The notes under the pieces are model-generated. The model worked only from the letters and a program-made list of their open reading frames with translations. It was not told the DNA's origin and searched no databases. 64,000 nt of DNA. Origin: Sphingomonadales bacterium. Lineage in GTDB: Bacteria; Pseudomonadota; Alphaproteobacteria; Sphingomonadales; Sphingomonadaceae. Where the stretch lies: the NCBI GenBank assembly GCA_027491235.1, contig JAIXWO010000021.1, positions 496,001 through 560,000 on the forward strand, read 5' to 3'. Each line of letters starts with the position of its first letter. The first letter of the stretch is position 1. Below are positions 24,435-35,672 of the stretch, one piece after another. The translations under genes and the position numbers were made by a program.

Positions 24435-25859
24435 TTAGGCAGGAAGGCCGCTAATGGCCTTCACTTCCATAAAGTCACGCAGACCAAAGATGCCGGCTTC
24501 GCGGCCATTGCCCGACTGCTTATAGCCACCAAACGGCGCGCCCGGCGCTGGGCCCCAATTGTTGATGGCGACATTGCCCGCACGCAGCTTCGGCGCGACT
24601 TCGGCGGCCTTGGCCGGATCACCGGAAATGGCAGCGGACAGACCATATTCGGTGTCGTTGGCGATATCGATCGCTTCGTCGAGGTCCGAATAGGTGATGA
24701 CAGCGGCGACAGGTCCGAAGATTTCTTCTTTGGCGATGCGCATGTTGCGCGTGACGCCCGAGAAGACCGTCGGCTTGATGTAATAGCCGCGGTTGACGTT
24801 GGACGGCAGGCCAACGCCGCCGGTTTCCACCTTGGCACCTTCATCGATGCCGGACTGAATCAGGCCCTGGATCTTCTCATACTGCGCCTTGTTGACGACA
24901 GGGCCGATATGGCCGCCTTCGGCCAGCGGATCGCCGACCTGAATGCTTTCCATGATGCCCTTGATGACGCCAATGGCTTCGGCTTCCTGATCCTTGTGGA
25001 CGAGGATACGGGCGGGCGAAATGCAGCTCTGGCCAGAATTGATCCAGACGCCGGAAACGGTTGCGGGCAGCGTTGCCTGAAGGTCCGCACCCGGCAGGAC
25101 GAGGTTGGGCGACTTGCCACCCAGTTCCTGATGGACGCGCTTGACGGTGTCGGCGGCCGACTTGGCGACCATGATGCCGGCACGGGTGGAACCCGTGAAG
25201 CTGACCATGTCGATGTCGGGGTGCGCGGAAATCGCTTCGCCGACGGTCATGCCGTCGCCCTGAACGAGGTTGAACACACCGGCGGGCACGCCTGCTGCGT
25301 GCATGATTTCGGCAAAGATTGCCGCGTTGCCGGGGCATTCTTCCGACGGCTTCAGGATCATCGTGTTGCCAGCGGCAAGGCACGGCGCGACCTTCAGCGC
25401 GATCTGGTTGAGCGGCCAGTTCCACGGCGTGATGAGGCCCACAACGCCCATGGGTTCGTACACAACCTTGGCGGCACCGGCCTGTTCGGTGAAGTTAAAG
25501 GTCTTCAGCGCTTCCAGCGTGCCCATGAAGCCGCCGATCCCGGCGCCAACCTGTGCTGTCGAGGCGAAGCTCAAAGGCGCGCCCATTTCATTCGACATCG
25601 ACGCGGCAAGATCACCGGCGCGCTTTTTATACTCTTCAACGACGCGCTCCATCAGGGCGATGCGCTCTTCGCGGGTCGTCTGGCTGAAGGTCTTGAAGGC
25701 TTCCTTGGCAGCGGCGACGGCTGCATCGACATCGGCCTTGGTGCCCAGCACGATCTCGGTGCAGGCCTCTTCGGTCGACGGCGAGATGACCTGATGGCGC
25801 TTGCCACCGATGCTGTCGACCCACTGGCCGTTAATGTAGTTCTTCAGATAGCTGTCCAT
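24435..25859 (-). CDS. Aldehyde dehydrogenase family protein
   Basis: 474 aa NAD(P)-dependent aldehyde dehydrogenase. Catalytic Cys279 is in NSGQSCIS and the general-base Glu245 in HQELGGKSP. The cofactor segment TPWNWPLNQ (144-152), FTGSTRAG and the late EEIFGPV are all present. The protein is cytosolic with no signal. The exact aldehyde cannot be told from sequence. GGAGAGAG precedes the ATG at good distance. An operator-like palindrome at 25934-25949, shared with the enoyl-CoA hydratase gene, lies 74 bp before the start, hinting at a common catabolic regulator. Confidence 0.93.
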   Translation of the reverse strand: MDSYLKNYINGQWVDSIGGKRHQVISPSTEEACTEIVLGTKADVDAAVAAAKEAFKTFSQTTREERIALMERVVEEYKKRAGDLAASMSNEMGAPLSFASTAQVGAGIGGFMGTLEALKTFNFTEQAGAAKVVYEPMGVVGLITPWNWPLNQIALKVAPCLAAGNTMILKPSEECPGNAAIFAEIMHAAGVPAGVFNLVQGDGMTVGEAISAHPDIDMVSFTGSTRAGIMVAKSAADTVKRVHQELGGKSPNLVLPGADLQATLPATVSGVWINSGQSCISPARILVHKDQEAEAIGVIKGIMESIQVGDPLAEGGHIGPVVNKAQYEKIQGLIQSGIDEGAKVETGGVGLPSNVNRGYYIKPTVFSGVTRNMRIAKEEIFGPVAAVITYSDLDEAIDIANDTEYGLSAAISGDPAKAAEVAPKLRAGNVAINNWGPAPGAPFGGYKQSGNGREAGIFGLRDFMEVKAISGLPA

Positions 25860-25933
25860 GTCTCTCTCCTTGAATGGCGTAGGTCGAATCCGGTGAGTCG
25901 CTGGCGCGACGTTCAGGTTTCGATGTGGGACTT

Positions 25934-25949
25934 TTTACGTAAACGTCAA
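25934..25949. promoter_or_regulatory. Operator-like palindrome before the aldehyde dehydrogenase gene
   Basis: TTTACGTAAACGTCAA has two ACGT-containing half-sites and matches 14 of 16 bases of the site at 9619-9634. It sits in the 127-bp spacer between the M20 peptidase gene and the aldehyde dehydrogenase gene. Confidence 0.5.
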
Positions 25950-25986
25950 CGCCCAACGCATCTCTTTTCGCGGCATCAGTGCGCCG

Positions 25987-27312
25987 TTACCGCTTTTCGC
26001 GCGAAAGCCGTGACATCATGATGGCTGCACGTTTGGCCTGTGTTTTGATGCTCAACAGATCCACCGTTTCCCCCGGCGCATGATCGCCGCGACTATAGGG
26101 GCCAAGGCCCGCAATGCTGTCCACATCATTGGCGACGAAAGAGATGTCGCCTGCACCGCGCTTCAGGGGGTCAAGCACGGGCATTTGGGGCAGGCCCATA
26201 TCGGTGTTGATCCCGTTCAACCGGTCGAGCAGCGCTTTGTTGCCCGGGGTCGGCGCCATGGCGGGATAGCCGCCTTGTTCAAAGGTGATGGTCGCTGATG
26301 TCAGCGGGGCGTGCGCCGCGACAATGGTGGACATCTTCGCCTTCACCCGTTCGGTCTGCTCCTGCGAGAGTGTACGGAAATCGCCGCGCGCAATCGCGAT
26401 GCCGGGGATAATGTTGGTCTTGCCCTTGGCCGACGCGCGCACGCCATCGGCATCCAGCGACGCCTCCTGCCCGCCAGCGATCAACCCCACGTTGAAGGTG
26501 AGGTTGGGTTCGGGAAGGTCGCTGCGGAAGCGGGTGATGATCCGGCTGATCTCATAGATCGCGCCGTCGCCCGCATTGGCGCTGAAGATGCCGGAGCTAT
26601 GGCCGGATTTGCCGGTGGCGGTCAGCGTCCAGCTATTGGAGGAGCGCCGCGCGATGGAGCCCATGTCGCGGCCCTCTTCGCGGACAAGTCCTTCAAAATC
26701 GAGCGCCGCGTCAGACCGCTTGCCGGCGGCGATCAGGTCGGCGCGGGCGATGGCAATGGGATCGCCCGAATCTTCCTCATCCCCTGTCATGTGGATTTCG
26801 ATATTGGCGTCCTTCAGGGTCCCTGCCGCCTTCATCGCGCGCAGCGCCGCGACGATGGTCACCATGCCACCCTTGTCATCCCCGGCGCCCGGCCCTTCGG
26901 CCTCATCCACGCCCGCCTTGGTCAGCCGTTTGAAGGTCTGGAACGGCGAATCCTTTTCAAACACCGTGTCGAGATGTGCGATCAGCAGCAGGCGCTTGGT
27001 GCCCGCCTTGCCTTTCTTGGTGGCAATCAGATGCCCCGCGCGCTTGGCCGCCGCCATGGGCACCCAGTCCACCTTGAACCCCAAAGGCTCCAGCTCCGCG
27101 CGCATCATCCGCCCGACGATCTCCACGCCTTCAAGGTTCATGGAGCCTGAATTCTGGTTCACCAGCCGCTCGAGCAGACCCACCGTGCGTTCATATTCAG
27201 CATCGACCGTGGCCGCCATCTTCGTTTCAGCAGGCGTCAAAGCGGCAGACACGGGCGCGGCGAGGGACAGCAGCAGGCCAAGGGCGATCGAGCGGGTGAA
27301 TGTGCGGGTCAT
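25987..27312 (-). CDS. M20 family zinc metallopeptidase (glutamate carboxypeptidase-like), exported
   Basis: 441 aa from the ATG at 27312. A Sec signal (MTRTFTRSIALGLLLSLAAP...) ends near AALTP. Metal ligands are visible in LLIAHLDTVF (His, Asp), GPGAGDDKGG (bridging Asp) and MTGDEEDSG (catalytic and metal-binding Glu). The dimerisation domain with SGHSSG follows. It matches the M20/CPG2-like group that trims C-terminal residues from peptides or folate-like substrates in the periplasm. The specific substrate is not known. Confidence 0.9.
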   Translation of the reverse strand: MTRTFTRSIALGLLLSLAAPVSAALTPAETKMAATVDAEYERTVGLLERLVNQNSGSMNLEGVEIVGRMMRAELEPLGFKVDWVPMAAAKRAGHLIATKKGKAGTKRLLLIAHLDTVFEKDSPFQTFKRLTKAGVDEAEGPGAGDDKGGMVTIVAALRAMKAAGTLKDANIEIHMTGDEEDSGDPIAIARADLIAAGKRSDAALDFEGLVREEGRDMGSIARRSSNSWTLTATGKSGHSSGIFSANAGDGAIYEISRIITRFRSDLPEPNLTFNVGLIAGGQEASLDADGVRASAKGKTNIIPGIAIARGDFRTLSQEQTERVKAKMSTIVAAHAPLTSATITFEQGGYPAMAPTPGNKALLDRLNGINTDMGLPQMPVLDPLKRGAGDISFVANDVDSIAGLGPYSRGDHAPGETVDLLSIKTQAKRAAIMMSRLSREKR

Positions 27313-27399
27313 GTCTGTCTCCGATGGCATTTGGAGACTGTGTGACGGCAGGCTCCCCGCGTGACAAGAGCGAGGAAGCCCAAAACCAAAACGTTCGGC

Positions 27400-27433
27400 C
27401 AAACAAAAACGCCCGGAGGTTCCCCCCGGGCGT
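27400..27433 (-). terminator. Intrinsic terminator downstream of glnA
   Basis: Read on the minus strand, an 8-bp stem ACGCCCGG/CCGGGCGT with a 9-nt loop is followed by TTTTTGTTT. It is about 90 nt after the glnA stop. Confidence 0.75.
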
Positions 27434-27486
27434 CCTGCTGTCCGTTGGACGGATCGGTTTTGCGCGTATTGTGAGACCATGCTTCA

Positions 27487-27513
27487 CGCCCGAGGCTGGA
27501 TCAGCCTCGGGCG
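27487..27513. repeat. Perfect 12-bp hairpin just after the glnA stop
   Basis: CGCCCGAGGCTG, loop GAT and CAGCCTCGGGCG are perfectly complementary. It begins 9 nt after the glnA stop on the minus strand and has no T-run, so it more likely protects the mRNA 3' end or aids the terminator further on. Confidence 0.7.
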
Positions 27514-27522
27514 ATCAAGGTC

Positions 27523-28932
27523 TTACGCGCTGTAGTACATGTCGAACTCGACCGGCGATGGGGTCATTTCCCAACGCGCGACTTCGCCCATCTTGATGTC
27601 GATATAGGCGTCGATCTGTTCCTTGCTGAACACGTCGCCCTTCAGAAGGAAGGCGTGATCGGCTTCGAGAGCTTCAAGCGCCTCGCGGAGCGAACCGCAG
27701 ACAGTTGGAACCTGGGCCAGTTCTTCCGGCGGAAGATCATAGAGGTTCTTGTCCATGGCATCGCCCGGGTGGATCTTGTTCTGGATGCCGTCGAGGCCCG
27801 CCATCATCAGTGCCGAATAGCAGAGATAGGGGTTGGCCATCGCATCGGGGAAGCGGATTTCAACGCGCTTTGCCTTGGCACCGGCCCCATAAGGGATGCG
27901 GCACGAAGCGGAGCGGTTGCGCGCCGAGTAAGCGAGCAGAACGGGTGCTTCATAGCCCGGGACCAAGCGCTTGTAGCTGTTGGTTGACGGGTTGGAGAAC
28001 GCGTTGATCGCCTTGGCGTGCTTGATGATGCCGCCGATGAAGAACAGGCACATTTCCGACAGGCCGGCATAGCCGTTACCGGCGAAGAGCGGCTGACCCT
28101 TTTCCCAGATCGAGAAGTGGGTGTGCATGCCCGAACCGTTATCTTCCTTGATCGGCTTCGGCATGAACGTGGCCGTCTTGCCATAGGCTTCAGCGACCAT
28201 GTGGACGACATACTTGTAGATCTGCATGCGGTCAGCGGTCTGCGTCAGCGTGCCGAAGGTCAGCCCCAGTTCGTGCTGCGCTGCGGCCACTTCGTGGTGA
28301 TGCTTGTCGCAGGGCAGGCCCATTTCAAGCATGGTCGACACCATTTCAGCGCGGATGTCCTGTGCCGAGTCAACCGGAGCGACGGGGAAATAGCCGCCCT
28401 TGGCGCGCGGACGGTGGCCAAGATTGCCGCTGTCATAGTGCGTGCCGGTGTTGGTCGGCAGTTCGATATCGTCGAGCTTATAATAGCTGGTGTTGTAGCC
28501 GTTTTCGAACTTCACATCGTCAAACATGAAGAATTCGGCTTCCGGGCCGACATAGACGGTGTCGCCAATGCCGGTGGACTTCAGGTAAGCTTCGGCGCGC
28601 TTGGCGGTCGAACGCGGGTCACGCGAATAGAGCTCACCGGTCGAGGGTTCGACGATGTCGCAGAAGATGATCATCATCGGCGTCGCGCTGAACGGATCAA
28701 CATAAACGGCGTCGAGATCAGGCTTCAGGATCATGTCGGATTCGTTGATGGCCTTCCAGCCTTCGATCGAAGAACCGTCGAACATGAGGCCGTCGGTCAA
28801 CTCGTCTTCACCCATCACGCCGGCGCACATGGAAAGGTGCTGCCACTTGCCCTTGGGGTCTGTGAAACGGAGGTCGACCCACTCGATCTCCTGGTCCTTG
28901 ATCTGCTTCAGAATGTCTGCCGGAGTGGCCAT
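27523..28932 (-). CDS. glnA: Type I glutamine synthetase
   Basis: 469 aa from the ATG at 28932, the normal GSI-beta length. It condenses ammonia and glutamate using ATP. It has the N-terminal beta-grasp domain, [18 protein letters not shown], the [13 protein letters not shown]/glutamate region (here [11 protein letters not shown]), and [10 protein letters not shown]. The adenylylation tyrosine is Tyr398 in [10 protein letters not shown], so activity is probably set by GlnE in answer to PII. It is downstream of glnB (83-nt gap) on the same strand. Confidence 0.98.
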   Translation of the reverse strand: MATPADILKQIKDQEIEWVDLRFTDPKGKWQHLSMCAGVMGEDELTDGLMFDGSSIEGWKAINESDMILKPDLDAVYVDPFSATPMMIIFCDIVEPSTGELYSRDPRSTAKRAEAYLKSTGIGDTVYVGPEAEFFMFDDVKFENGYNTSYYKLDDIELPTNTGTHYDSGNLGHRPRAKGGYFPVAPVDSAQDIRAEMVSTMLEMGLPCDKHHHEVAAAQHELGLTFGTLTQTADRMQIYKYVVHMVAEAYGKTATFMPKPIKEDNGSGMHTHFSIWEKGQPLFAGNGYAGLSEMCLFFIGGIIKHAKAINAFSNPSTNSYKRLVPGYEAPVLLAYSARNRSASCRIPYGAGAKAKRVEIRFPDAMANPYLCYSALMMAGLDGIQNKIHPGDAMDKNLYDLPPEELAQVPTVCGSLREALEALEADHAFLLKGDVFSKEQIDAYIDIKMGEVARWEMTPSPVEFDMYYSA

Positions 28933-29015
28933 GTTGTTATTACCTTCCTTATATTGAAGTCGGATTGGTTGGTGGACCATGCCCATGCGTTCGGCACAGG
29001 CAGGGAATACGAAAA

Positions 29016-29369
<354 letters not shown>

Positions 29370-29389
29370 CTATGGTTGCGCTTTGGCCT

Positions 29390-29405
29390 TCAATAATCGT
29401 GCCAA
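29390..29405 (-). promoter_or_regulatory. Possible sigma-54 promoter of glnB-glnA
   Basis: On the minus strand the sequence reads TTGGCACGATTATTGA. TGGCACG is a perfect -24 element and TTG starts the -12 element at the right spacing, but the -12 GC is GA. This lowers certainty. Nitrogen control of glnBA through NtrC and sigma-54 is well known in related bacteria. Confidence 0.45.
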
Positions 29406-29555
29406 ATGCAAAGGTGCAAGCAATCCGCGAAATCCTGCTCAGCGCTGTTTGGAAAGCGGGCAGGTCGACAGACGAATGCTTAATTTTTGGGCACAAATCG
29501 CTCAATATTTAAGCAGGAGGCTTGCGGCACGACATTTTGTTGCGCCAACCCCTTG

Positions 29556-30404
29556 TCAGGCCAGCGAATCGCTTCCGGCTGGGCGGTGGGGCAAATCGAA
29601 CCCGGCAACGCTCTTGGTGAAAATCTCATAGCCTGTTTCGGTGATGCCGATCGTGTGTTCAAACTGCGCCGAAAGCGTCCGGTCGCGCGTCACCGCCGTC
29701 CAGCCATCGTCGAGCACCTTGCAGTCGGGGCGGCCGATATTGACCATCGGTTCGATGGTGAAGAACATGCCGGGTTTCAGTTCCGGACCGGTGCCGGGGC
29801 GGCCGACATGGACCACCTCAGGCGCATCATGGAACAGGCGGCCAATGCCATGCCCGCAAAAATCACGGACGACCCCAAAACGCTGCTTTTCCGCATGCAC
29901 TTGAATCGCGTGGGAAATGTCGCCCAGATGGTTGCCGGGTTTGGCCTGTTCAATGCCGAGCATCATCGCTTCGAACGTGGTTTCCACCAGACGTCGCGCC
30001 TTGATCGGCACATCGCCGACCAGATAGGTGCGGTTGGTGTCGCCATGCCAGCCATCGACGATGGGTGTGACATCCACATTAACAATGTCACCGCTTTTCA
30101 GAGCTTTGGGGCCAGGGATGCCGTGGCAGATGACATGGTTGATCGAGGTGCAGCAGCTGTGCGTATAGCCGCGATAGTTGAGCGTGGCGGGCACAGCGCC
30201 GTTATCAAAGGTCATCTCGCGGACCAGATCGTCAATCGCCTGCGTCGTCACACCGGGCTGGATGAAGGGCACCAACGCGTCAAGGATTTCAGCCGCGAGT
30301 TTGCCGGCCTTGCGCATGCCGTCAAAGGCTTCCGGTCCATGCAGGCGGATGGCGCCGGAACGGACGGGGACGGTGTCATCGGTAACGATCTGATATTGGG
30401 TCAT
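29556..30404 (-). CDS. map: Type I methionine aminopeptidase
   Basis: 282 aa cytosolic dinuclear metalloenzyme that removes initiator methionine. The metal-binding segments are NVDVTPIVDGWHGDTNRTY (two Asp ligands), CGHGIGRLFHD (His), FFTIEPMV (Glu) and SAQFEHTIGIT (Glu). An N-terminal extension of about 20 residues precedes the catalytic domain. About 200 nt separate it from glnB, holding the glnB promoter region. Confidence 0.96.
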   Translation of the reverse strand: MTQYQIVTDDTVPVRSGAIRLHGPEAFDGMRKAGKLAAEILDALVPFIQPGVTTQAIDDLVREMTFDNGAVPATLNYRGYTHSCCTSINHVICHGIPGPKALKSGDIVNVDVTPIVDGWHGDTNRTYLVGDVPIKARRLVETTFEAMMLGIEQAKPGNHLGDISHAIQVHAEKQRFGVVRDFCGHGIGRLFHDAPEVVHVGRPGTGPELKPGMFFTIEPMVNIGRPDCKVLDDGWTAVTRDRTLSAQFEHTIGITETGYEIFTKSVAGFDLPHRPAGSDSLA

Positions 30405-30472
30405 GAGGGTGATATAGGCAGGTTGAGGGAAGGGCGCAAATGCGAGGTCCCTTTGAGCCTTGCCCTCCCAAT

Positions 30473-30505
30473 CTCGTCATGCTGAACTTGTTTCAGGATG
30501 ACGAG
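30473..30505. repeat. Imperfect palindromic repeat, CTCGTCATGCTGAA type
   Basis: Arms CTCGTCATGCTGAA (30473-30486) and TTCAGGATGACGAG (30492-30505) pair at 13 of 14 positions around loop CTTGT. It lies between map and the S9 peptidase gene. I recall GTCATGCTGAACTTGTTTCAG-type units as common intergenic repeats in sphingomonads. Confidence 0.65.
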
Positions 30506-30529
30506 TGGAAGGGGTGTCCGGTTCTCCGC

Positions 30530-32452
30530 TCACTCCCCCAACAGCGTCTGCCTGTAGAATTGCAGCGCCGACCAGAAGGCGTAGTCGTTATTCTCCTTCT
30601 TGCCCCAGATGTGCCCTTCATTGGTGGCAAGGAGATGCCACACGGTCCCGCTATTGGCACGGATCGCCTTCACCACCTGTTCGGCTTCGGATGCGGGGAC
30701 GCGGGGGTCGTTGCCGCCCGTCACCGTGAACATCGGCTTCTTCATTTCCTTCACGCGTTCGAGCGGGGAAATGGCGAGCAGCTTGGCGCGCTGCTTGGGG
30801 TCCCGTTCATCCCCATATTCTGCGCGGCGCAGATCGCGACGGTAGCTTTGGGTCGTCTCAAGGAAGGTGACGAAGTTGGAGATGGCGACAACGCAGTGCG
30901 TGCTCTTCAGCTTCTCGGCGAACTGCACGGCGGCGGCGTAGCACATATAGCCGCCATAAGACCGGCCGGTCAGCGCGAAGCGCGACGCATCAAGACCGGG
31001 GTCTTTGGCGAGTGCATCGAGGAACGCGCCCATGTCCTTCACCGAATCCTCGCGCTTGAAGGCACCATTGTCGAGGCTGACGAACGTCTTGCCATAGCCC
31101 GACGAGCCACGGACATTGGGGTAGAAGAGCGCGATGCCAAGTTCATTCACCAGATAGTTGTAGGCGCCGATAAAGGCCGGGCGGCTCTGGCTTTCGGGGC
31201 CGCCATGCACCCACATCAGCATCGGGCGCTTGCCGGGGAATTTGGTGGCGTCTGGCCGATAGAGGAAGCCTGACATTTTGAGGCCGTCAAAGCTCTTGAT
31301 CTCCACGAGCGACGGCTCGGCGTTCTTGGCGGCATCCAGCCCGCCTGTCTCGCTCGCGGTCCAGCGGGTGACGGCCAGCGTTTCGGGGTTGATGCTATAG
31401 GCGTCAGACGGGCTGCGCGCAGACGACAGGCTCAATCCGATCTCGCCCCAGTCTGAGACGTCCAAGGAGCCCACGACGCCTGCGGGAAGGGACTCCACCG
31501 TGCGGGACTTGCCGGTGACCGGGTCGAGCAAACGGACGCGGCTGATGCCCGCTTCGTTCACCACATAAGCGATGAAGCGGCCATCGCTGGAGATTTTGAA
31601 GGTCTCGACATCCCATTTCTCGGCGGGCGCGCGGGGCGTGAATTTGCCGGTGCTGGGATCAAGGGTGCCGAGCCGTTGATAGTCCGATCCCTCGTCGCTC
31701 AACACCCAAAGCGTGCCGTCCGGTGCGTAATCGACTTGGCCGTAGGCGATCGCCTTCGCCTTATCGCCAATGGGCGTCATCGCGCCTGTCGCGAGGTCGA
31801 GCCGGTAGAGGTCGACATCCGTGATGGAGCGGTAATTGCCGACGATTGCGCTCTTGTTATCGGGCGCGAAGGTGGAGATGGCCCAGCCGCCACCCTGTAC
31901 TTGCGCCACCATGCGTGTGGTGGAGGGATCGCGCGGGTCCATGACGTACAGGTCGCTGTCCGTGCCGTTGCGCTTGGTCGAGCTGTAGGCGATCAGCTTG
32001 CCGTCGCCCGACCAGGTGGAGAATTGGTTGCGGCTTTTGCCATCGGTGAGCAAGGTGAGTTGCCCGTCTTTCAGCGTATAGAGCTGATAGAATTCGCTGC
32101 CGCCGACATCCTTTTCAACGACGAGCACATCTGCTGTTTTGGGCGCCCAGCTGCCGCTGACCACGGGTTCCTGTTCAAAGCTGATCTGGGTGCGCGCGCC
32201 CATCGGATTGGCGACGCGGTGTAGTTGCTGCGTATTGCCGAACCGGGTCGCGATCAGCATCGCTTTCTCGCTCGGGTGCCAGCCAAGGAAGGTCGCGGTA
32301 CGATATTCCATATAGGGCCGTGTTGCCGTGGCGAGTGCCGTCGGCACCGCAGGCACGCCATCGACGATGATGGCGGTCGGCTTCTCTACAGTCTGCGCAA
32401 AGGCGGCGGAGGACGACAGGGCAGCAAGAAGGGTAAGCAATGTCCGGCGCAT
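30530..32452 (-). CDS. S9 family prolyl oligopeptidase-type peptidase, exported
   Basis: 640 aa with a Sec signal ending AAFAQ near residue 20. The N-terminal half is a beta-propeller with WD/PD40-like repeats (GDGKLIAYSS, SDGRFIAYVV). The C-terminal alpha/beta hydrolase domain (about 390-640) has MLMWVHGGPE, the nucleophile in GRSYGGYM, the Asp in GGNDPRVP and the His in NEGHIWGK. This fits the S9C/S9B acylaminoacyl or dipeptidyl peptidase-like group, working in the periplasm on short peptides. It is divergent from pabB across 108 bp. Confidence 0.9.
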   Translation of the reverse strand: MRRTLLTLLAALSSSAAFAQTVEKPTAIIVDGVPAVPTALATATRPYMEYRTATFLGWHPSEKAMLIATRFGNTQQLHRVANPMGARTQISFEQEPVVSGSWAPKTADVLVVEKDVGGSEFYQLYTLKDGQLTLLTDGKSRNQFSTWSGDGKLIAYSSTKRNGTDSDLYVMDPRDPSTTRMVAQVQGGGWAISTFAPDNKSAIVGNYRSITDVDLYRLDLATGAMTPIGDKAKAIAYGQVDYAPDGTLWVLSDEGSDYQRLGTLDPSTGKFTPRAPAEKWDVETFKISSDGRFIAYVVNEAGISRVRLLDPVTGKSRTVESLPAGVVGSLDVSDWGEIGLSLSSARSPSDAYSINPETLAVTRWTASETGGLDAAKNAEPSLVEIKSFDGLKMSGFLYRPDATKFPGKRPMLMWVHGGPESQSRPAFIGAYNYLVNELGIALFYPNVRGSSGYGKTFVSLDNGAFKREDSVKDMGAFLDALAKDPGLDASRFALTGRSYGGYMCYAAAVQFAEKLKSTHCVVAISNFVTFLETTQSYRRDLRRAEYGDERDPKQRAKLLAISPLERVKEMKKPMFTVTGGNDPRVPASEAEQVVKAIRANSGTVWHLLATNEGHIWGKKENNDYAFWSALQFYRQTLLGE

Positions 32453-32560
32453 GATGACCTCTGGCGGAATGTGAAATGACGTCCTGCGTAGCGGTCGTGC
32501 GGCTGTGTATCAACAGGTCGGCTCTGGCAATTCGGGCCGCCGCCTGCCAAGAGGCGCGCC

Positions 32561-34315
32561 ATGGCAGGCCGGATCCCCGACAGTCCCTTCGTTCTTCTGG
32601 ATGATGCGCGCAGCGGCAAGGCCACGCCTGCGCGGCTGTATCGTGATCCGCTGGAGATTGTGACCGCGCATGATGCGACGTCATTGGCCGCACTTCTGGA
32701 CCGGTTGGCGACGGGACATGCCCATTGGGCGGGGTTCCTGACCTATGAGGCGGGGCTGCTGCTGGAAGGCCGGCTGGCAGATCGACTGCGCCCTGCCGAG
32801 ATGCCCCTCGCTTGGTTTGGGCGGTTTGACGGCTTTGAAGATGTTGCCCCTGAAGACGTGCCCGCCTTGCTCCCCGATGCGGCGGGCGGATGGGCCGGGG
32901 CGCCACGCCCAAAGATTGGCCGGGCGGGCTATGACGCGGCCTTGGCCAAGGTGCAGGCGCTCATCTCTGCGGGTGATATTTATCAGGCCAATCTGACGAT
33001 CCGGGCAGAGGTGTCCACCGCCGGGCACCCGCTCGCGCTTTATGCCGGGCTGCGCCAAAGGGCGAAGGCGGGCTTTGGCGGTGTCATCTGGACGGGCGAG
33101 GATTGGCTCCTCTCGCTCTCGCCGGAGCTCTTTTTTGCCCTCCACGACGGCAAGGTCACGACCAAGCCGATGAAGGGCACATCCGCACGCGGTGCCACGC
33201 CGGATGAGGATGTGGCGCTGATCGCGCGGCTGCAAAGCGACCCCAAACAGCGCGCTGAAAATCTGATGATCGTTGATCTGCTCCGCAATGATGTGTCGCG
33301 CGTGGCCGAGCCCGGTTCAGTGGAAGTGCCGCAGCTCTTCAAAGTCGAAACCTATCCCACGGTCCATCAGATGATTTCGACCGTCACGGCGCGTCTTCAA
33401 CCGGGCAAGAATGCGGCGGATGTGCTGCGCGCCATCTACCCCTGCGGTTCGATCACTGGCGCGCCCAAGATCCGCGCGATGGAGGTGATTGATGCGGTCG
33501 AAGAAACGCCGCGTGGCATCTACACGGGCAGCATCGGCCGGGTGGATCCCAATGGCGATGCCGCGTTCAACGTCGCCATCCGGACGCTGCATTTGCCAGC
33601 CGGGCAATCCATTGCCACATTGGGCTTGGGCGGCGGCATTGTGGCCGACAGCCGCGTGGCGGAGGAATGGGCCGAATGTCTGGCGAAGGGGCGGTTTGTG
33701 GCTGATCAGCGCTGCTTCGACCTGATTGAGACGATGCGTTTTGACCCCGAACAGGGGATTGAGCGGCTCGACCTCCACCTTGCCCGGATGCGGGCGAGCG
33801 CGCAGGCGTTTGATTTCAGTTTTGACCGGCATGCCGTGCGCAACGAATTGCAGGCCGCGACCTTCCGCCTGCGCGAGGCCAAACGTATCCGGCTGCTGCT
33901 GGCCAAAAGCGGGGCTGTGGCCATCGAAATCTCCAACCTGCCCCCCGCGCCTGTGGGGCCAGTTGCGGTCGCGGTCGTGCCGCTTCCGGTTGATGTCAGT
34001 GACTTCCGGCTCGTCCACAAAACCAGCGACCGTGCTTTTTATGACGAGGCCCGCGCCAAGGCAGGCGCGTTTGAAGTTGTCTTCACCGATGCCGACGGCT
34101 TTCTAACCGAAGGCAGCTTCACGACGCTTTATGTTGAACGCGATGGCGTCCTGCTGACCCCTCCCTTGTCGCGGCACCTGCTGCCGGGCACGCTGCGGTC
34201 CGAACTGATCGAGGCCGGCCGCGCCAAAGAAGCCGACGTGCGGCCAGAGGATTTGGCGAACGGATTTTTCATCGGCAATGCCATTCGCGGGATCCTGCCG
34301 GCACGGATCGCCTGA
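32561..34315 (+). CDS. pabB: Fused aminodeoxychorismate synthase component I and 4-amino-4-deoxychorismate lyase
   Basis: 584 aa. Residues about 100-375 are the chorismate-binding domain: GDIYQANLTIRA, KPMKGTSARG, NLMIVDLLRNDVSRVAEPGSV and CGSITGAPKIRAMEVI. Residues about 386-584 are a PabC-like PLP lyase: FDLIETMRFDPEQG, LHLARM, VHKTSDRAFYDEAR with the PLP-type lysine, and EGSFTTLYVERDG. The fusion would convert chorismate to p-aminobenzoate for folate when paired with the amidotransferase PabA, which is not in the window. Fusions of this kind are known in proteobacteria. Confidence 0.93.
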   Translation: MAGRIPDSPFVLLDDARSGKATPARLYRDPLEIVTAHDATSLAALLDRLATGHAHWAGFLTYEAGLLLEGRLADRLRPAEMPLAWFGRFDGFEDVAPEDVPALLPDAAGGWAGAPRPKIGRAGYDAALAKVQALISAGDIYQANLTIRAEVSTAGHPLALYAGLRQRAKAGFGGVIWTGEDWLLSLSPELFFALHDGKVTTKPMKGTSARGATPDEDVALIARLQSDPKQRAENLMIVDLLRNDVSRVAEPGSVEVPQLFKVETYPTVHQMISTVTARLQPGKNAADVLRAIYPCGSITGAPKIRAMEVIDAVEETPRGIYTGSIGRVDPNGDAAFNVAIRTLHLPAGQSIATLGLGGGIVADSRVAEEWAECLAKGRFVADQRCFDLIETMRFDPEQGIERLDLHLARMRASAQAFDFSFDRHAVRNELQAATFRLREAKRIRLLLAKSGAVAIEISNLPPAPVGPVAVAVVPLPVDVSDFRLVHKTSDRAFYDEARAKAGAFEVVFTDADGFLTEGSFTTLYVERDGVLLTPPLSRHLLPGTLRSELIEAGRAKEADVRPEDLANGFFIGNAIRGILPARIA

Positions 34316-34389
34316 CCATAAACAACGCCCAAGCGGTTGCCCCTGTTGCATTGCTTGCCTATAGGCGCGGCGCACCGCAATTTTCTTAG

Positions 34390-35616
<1,227 letters not shown>

Positions 35617-35672
35617 GTGTGGCCTTTGCGCAACGATTGAAGCGCGAATGCAACAAATACGTCATTTTTTTG

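Noticed and set aside
24390-26021. 543-codon open frame opposite the aldehyde dehydrogenase gene
   Set aside because: The dehydrogenase has all catalytic motifs; the opposite frame gives Gly/Asp/Arg-rich nonsense.
29407-29418. TGCAAAGGTGCA as an NtrC site before glnB
   Set aside because: Only one good half (GGTGCA), and it abuts the -24 element, closer than usual for an enhancer site.
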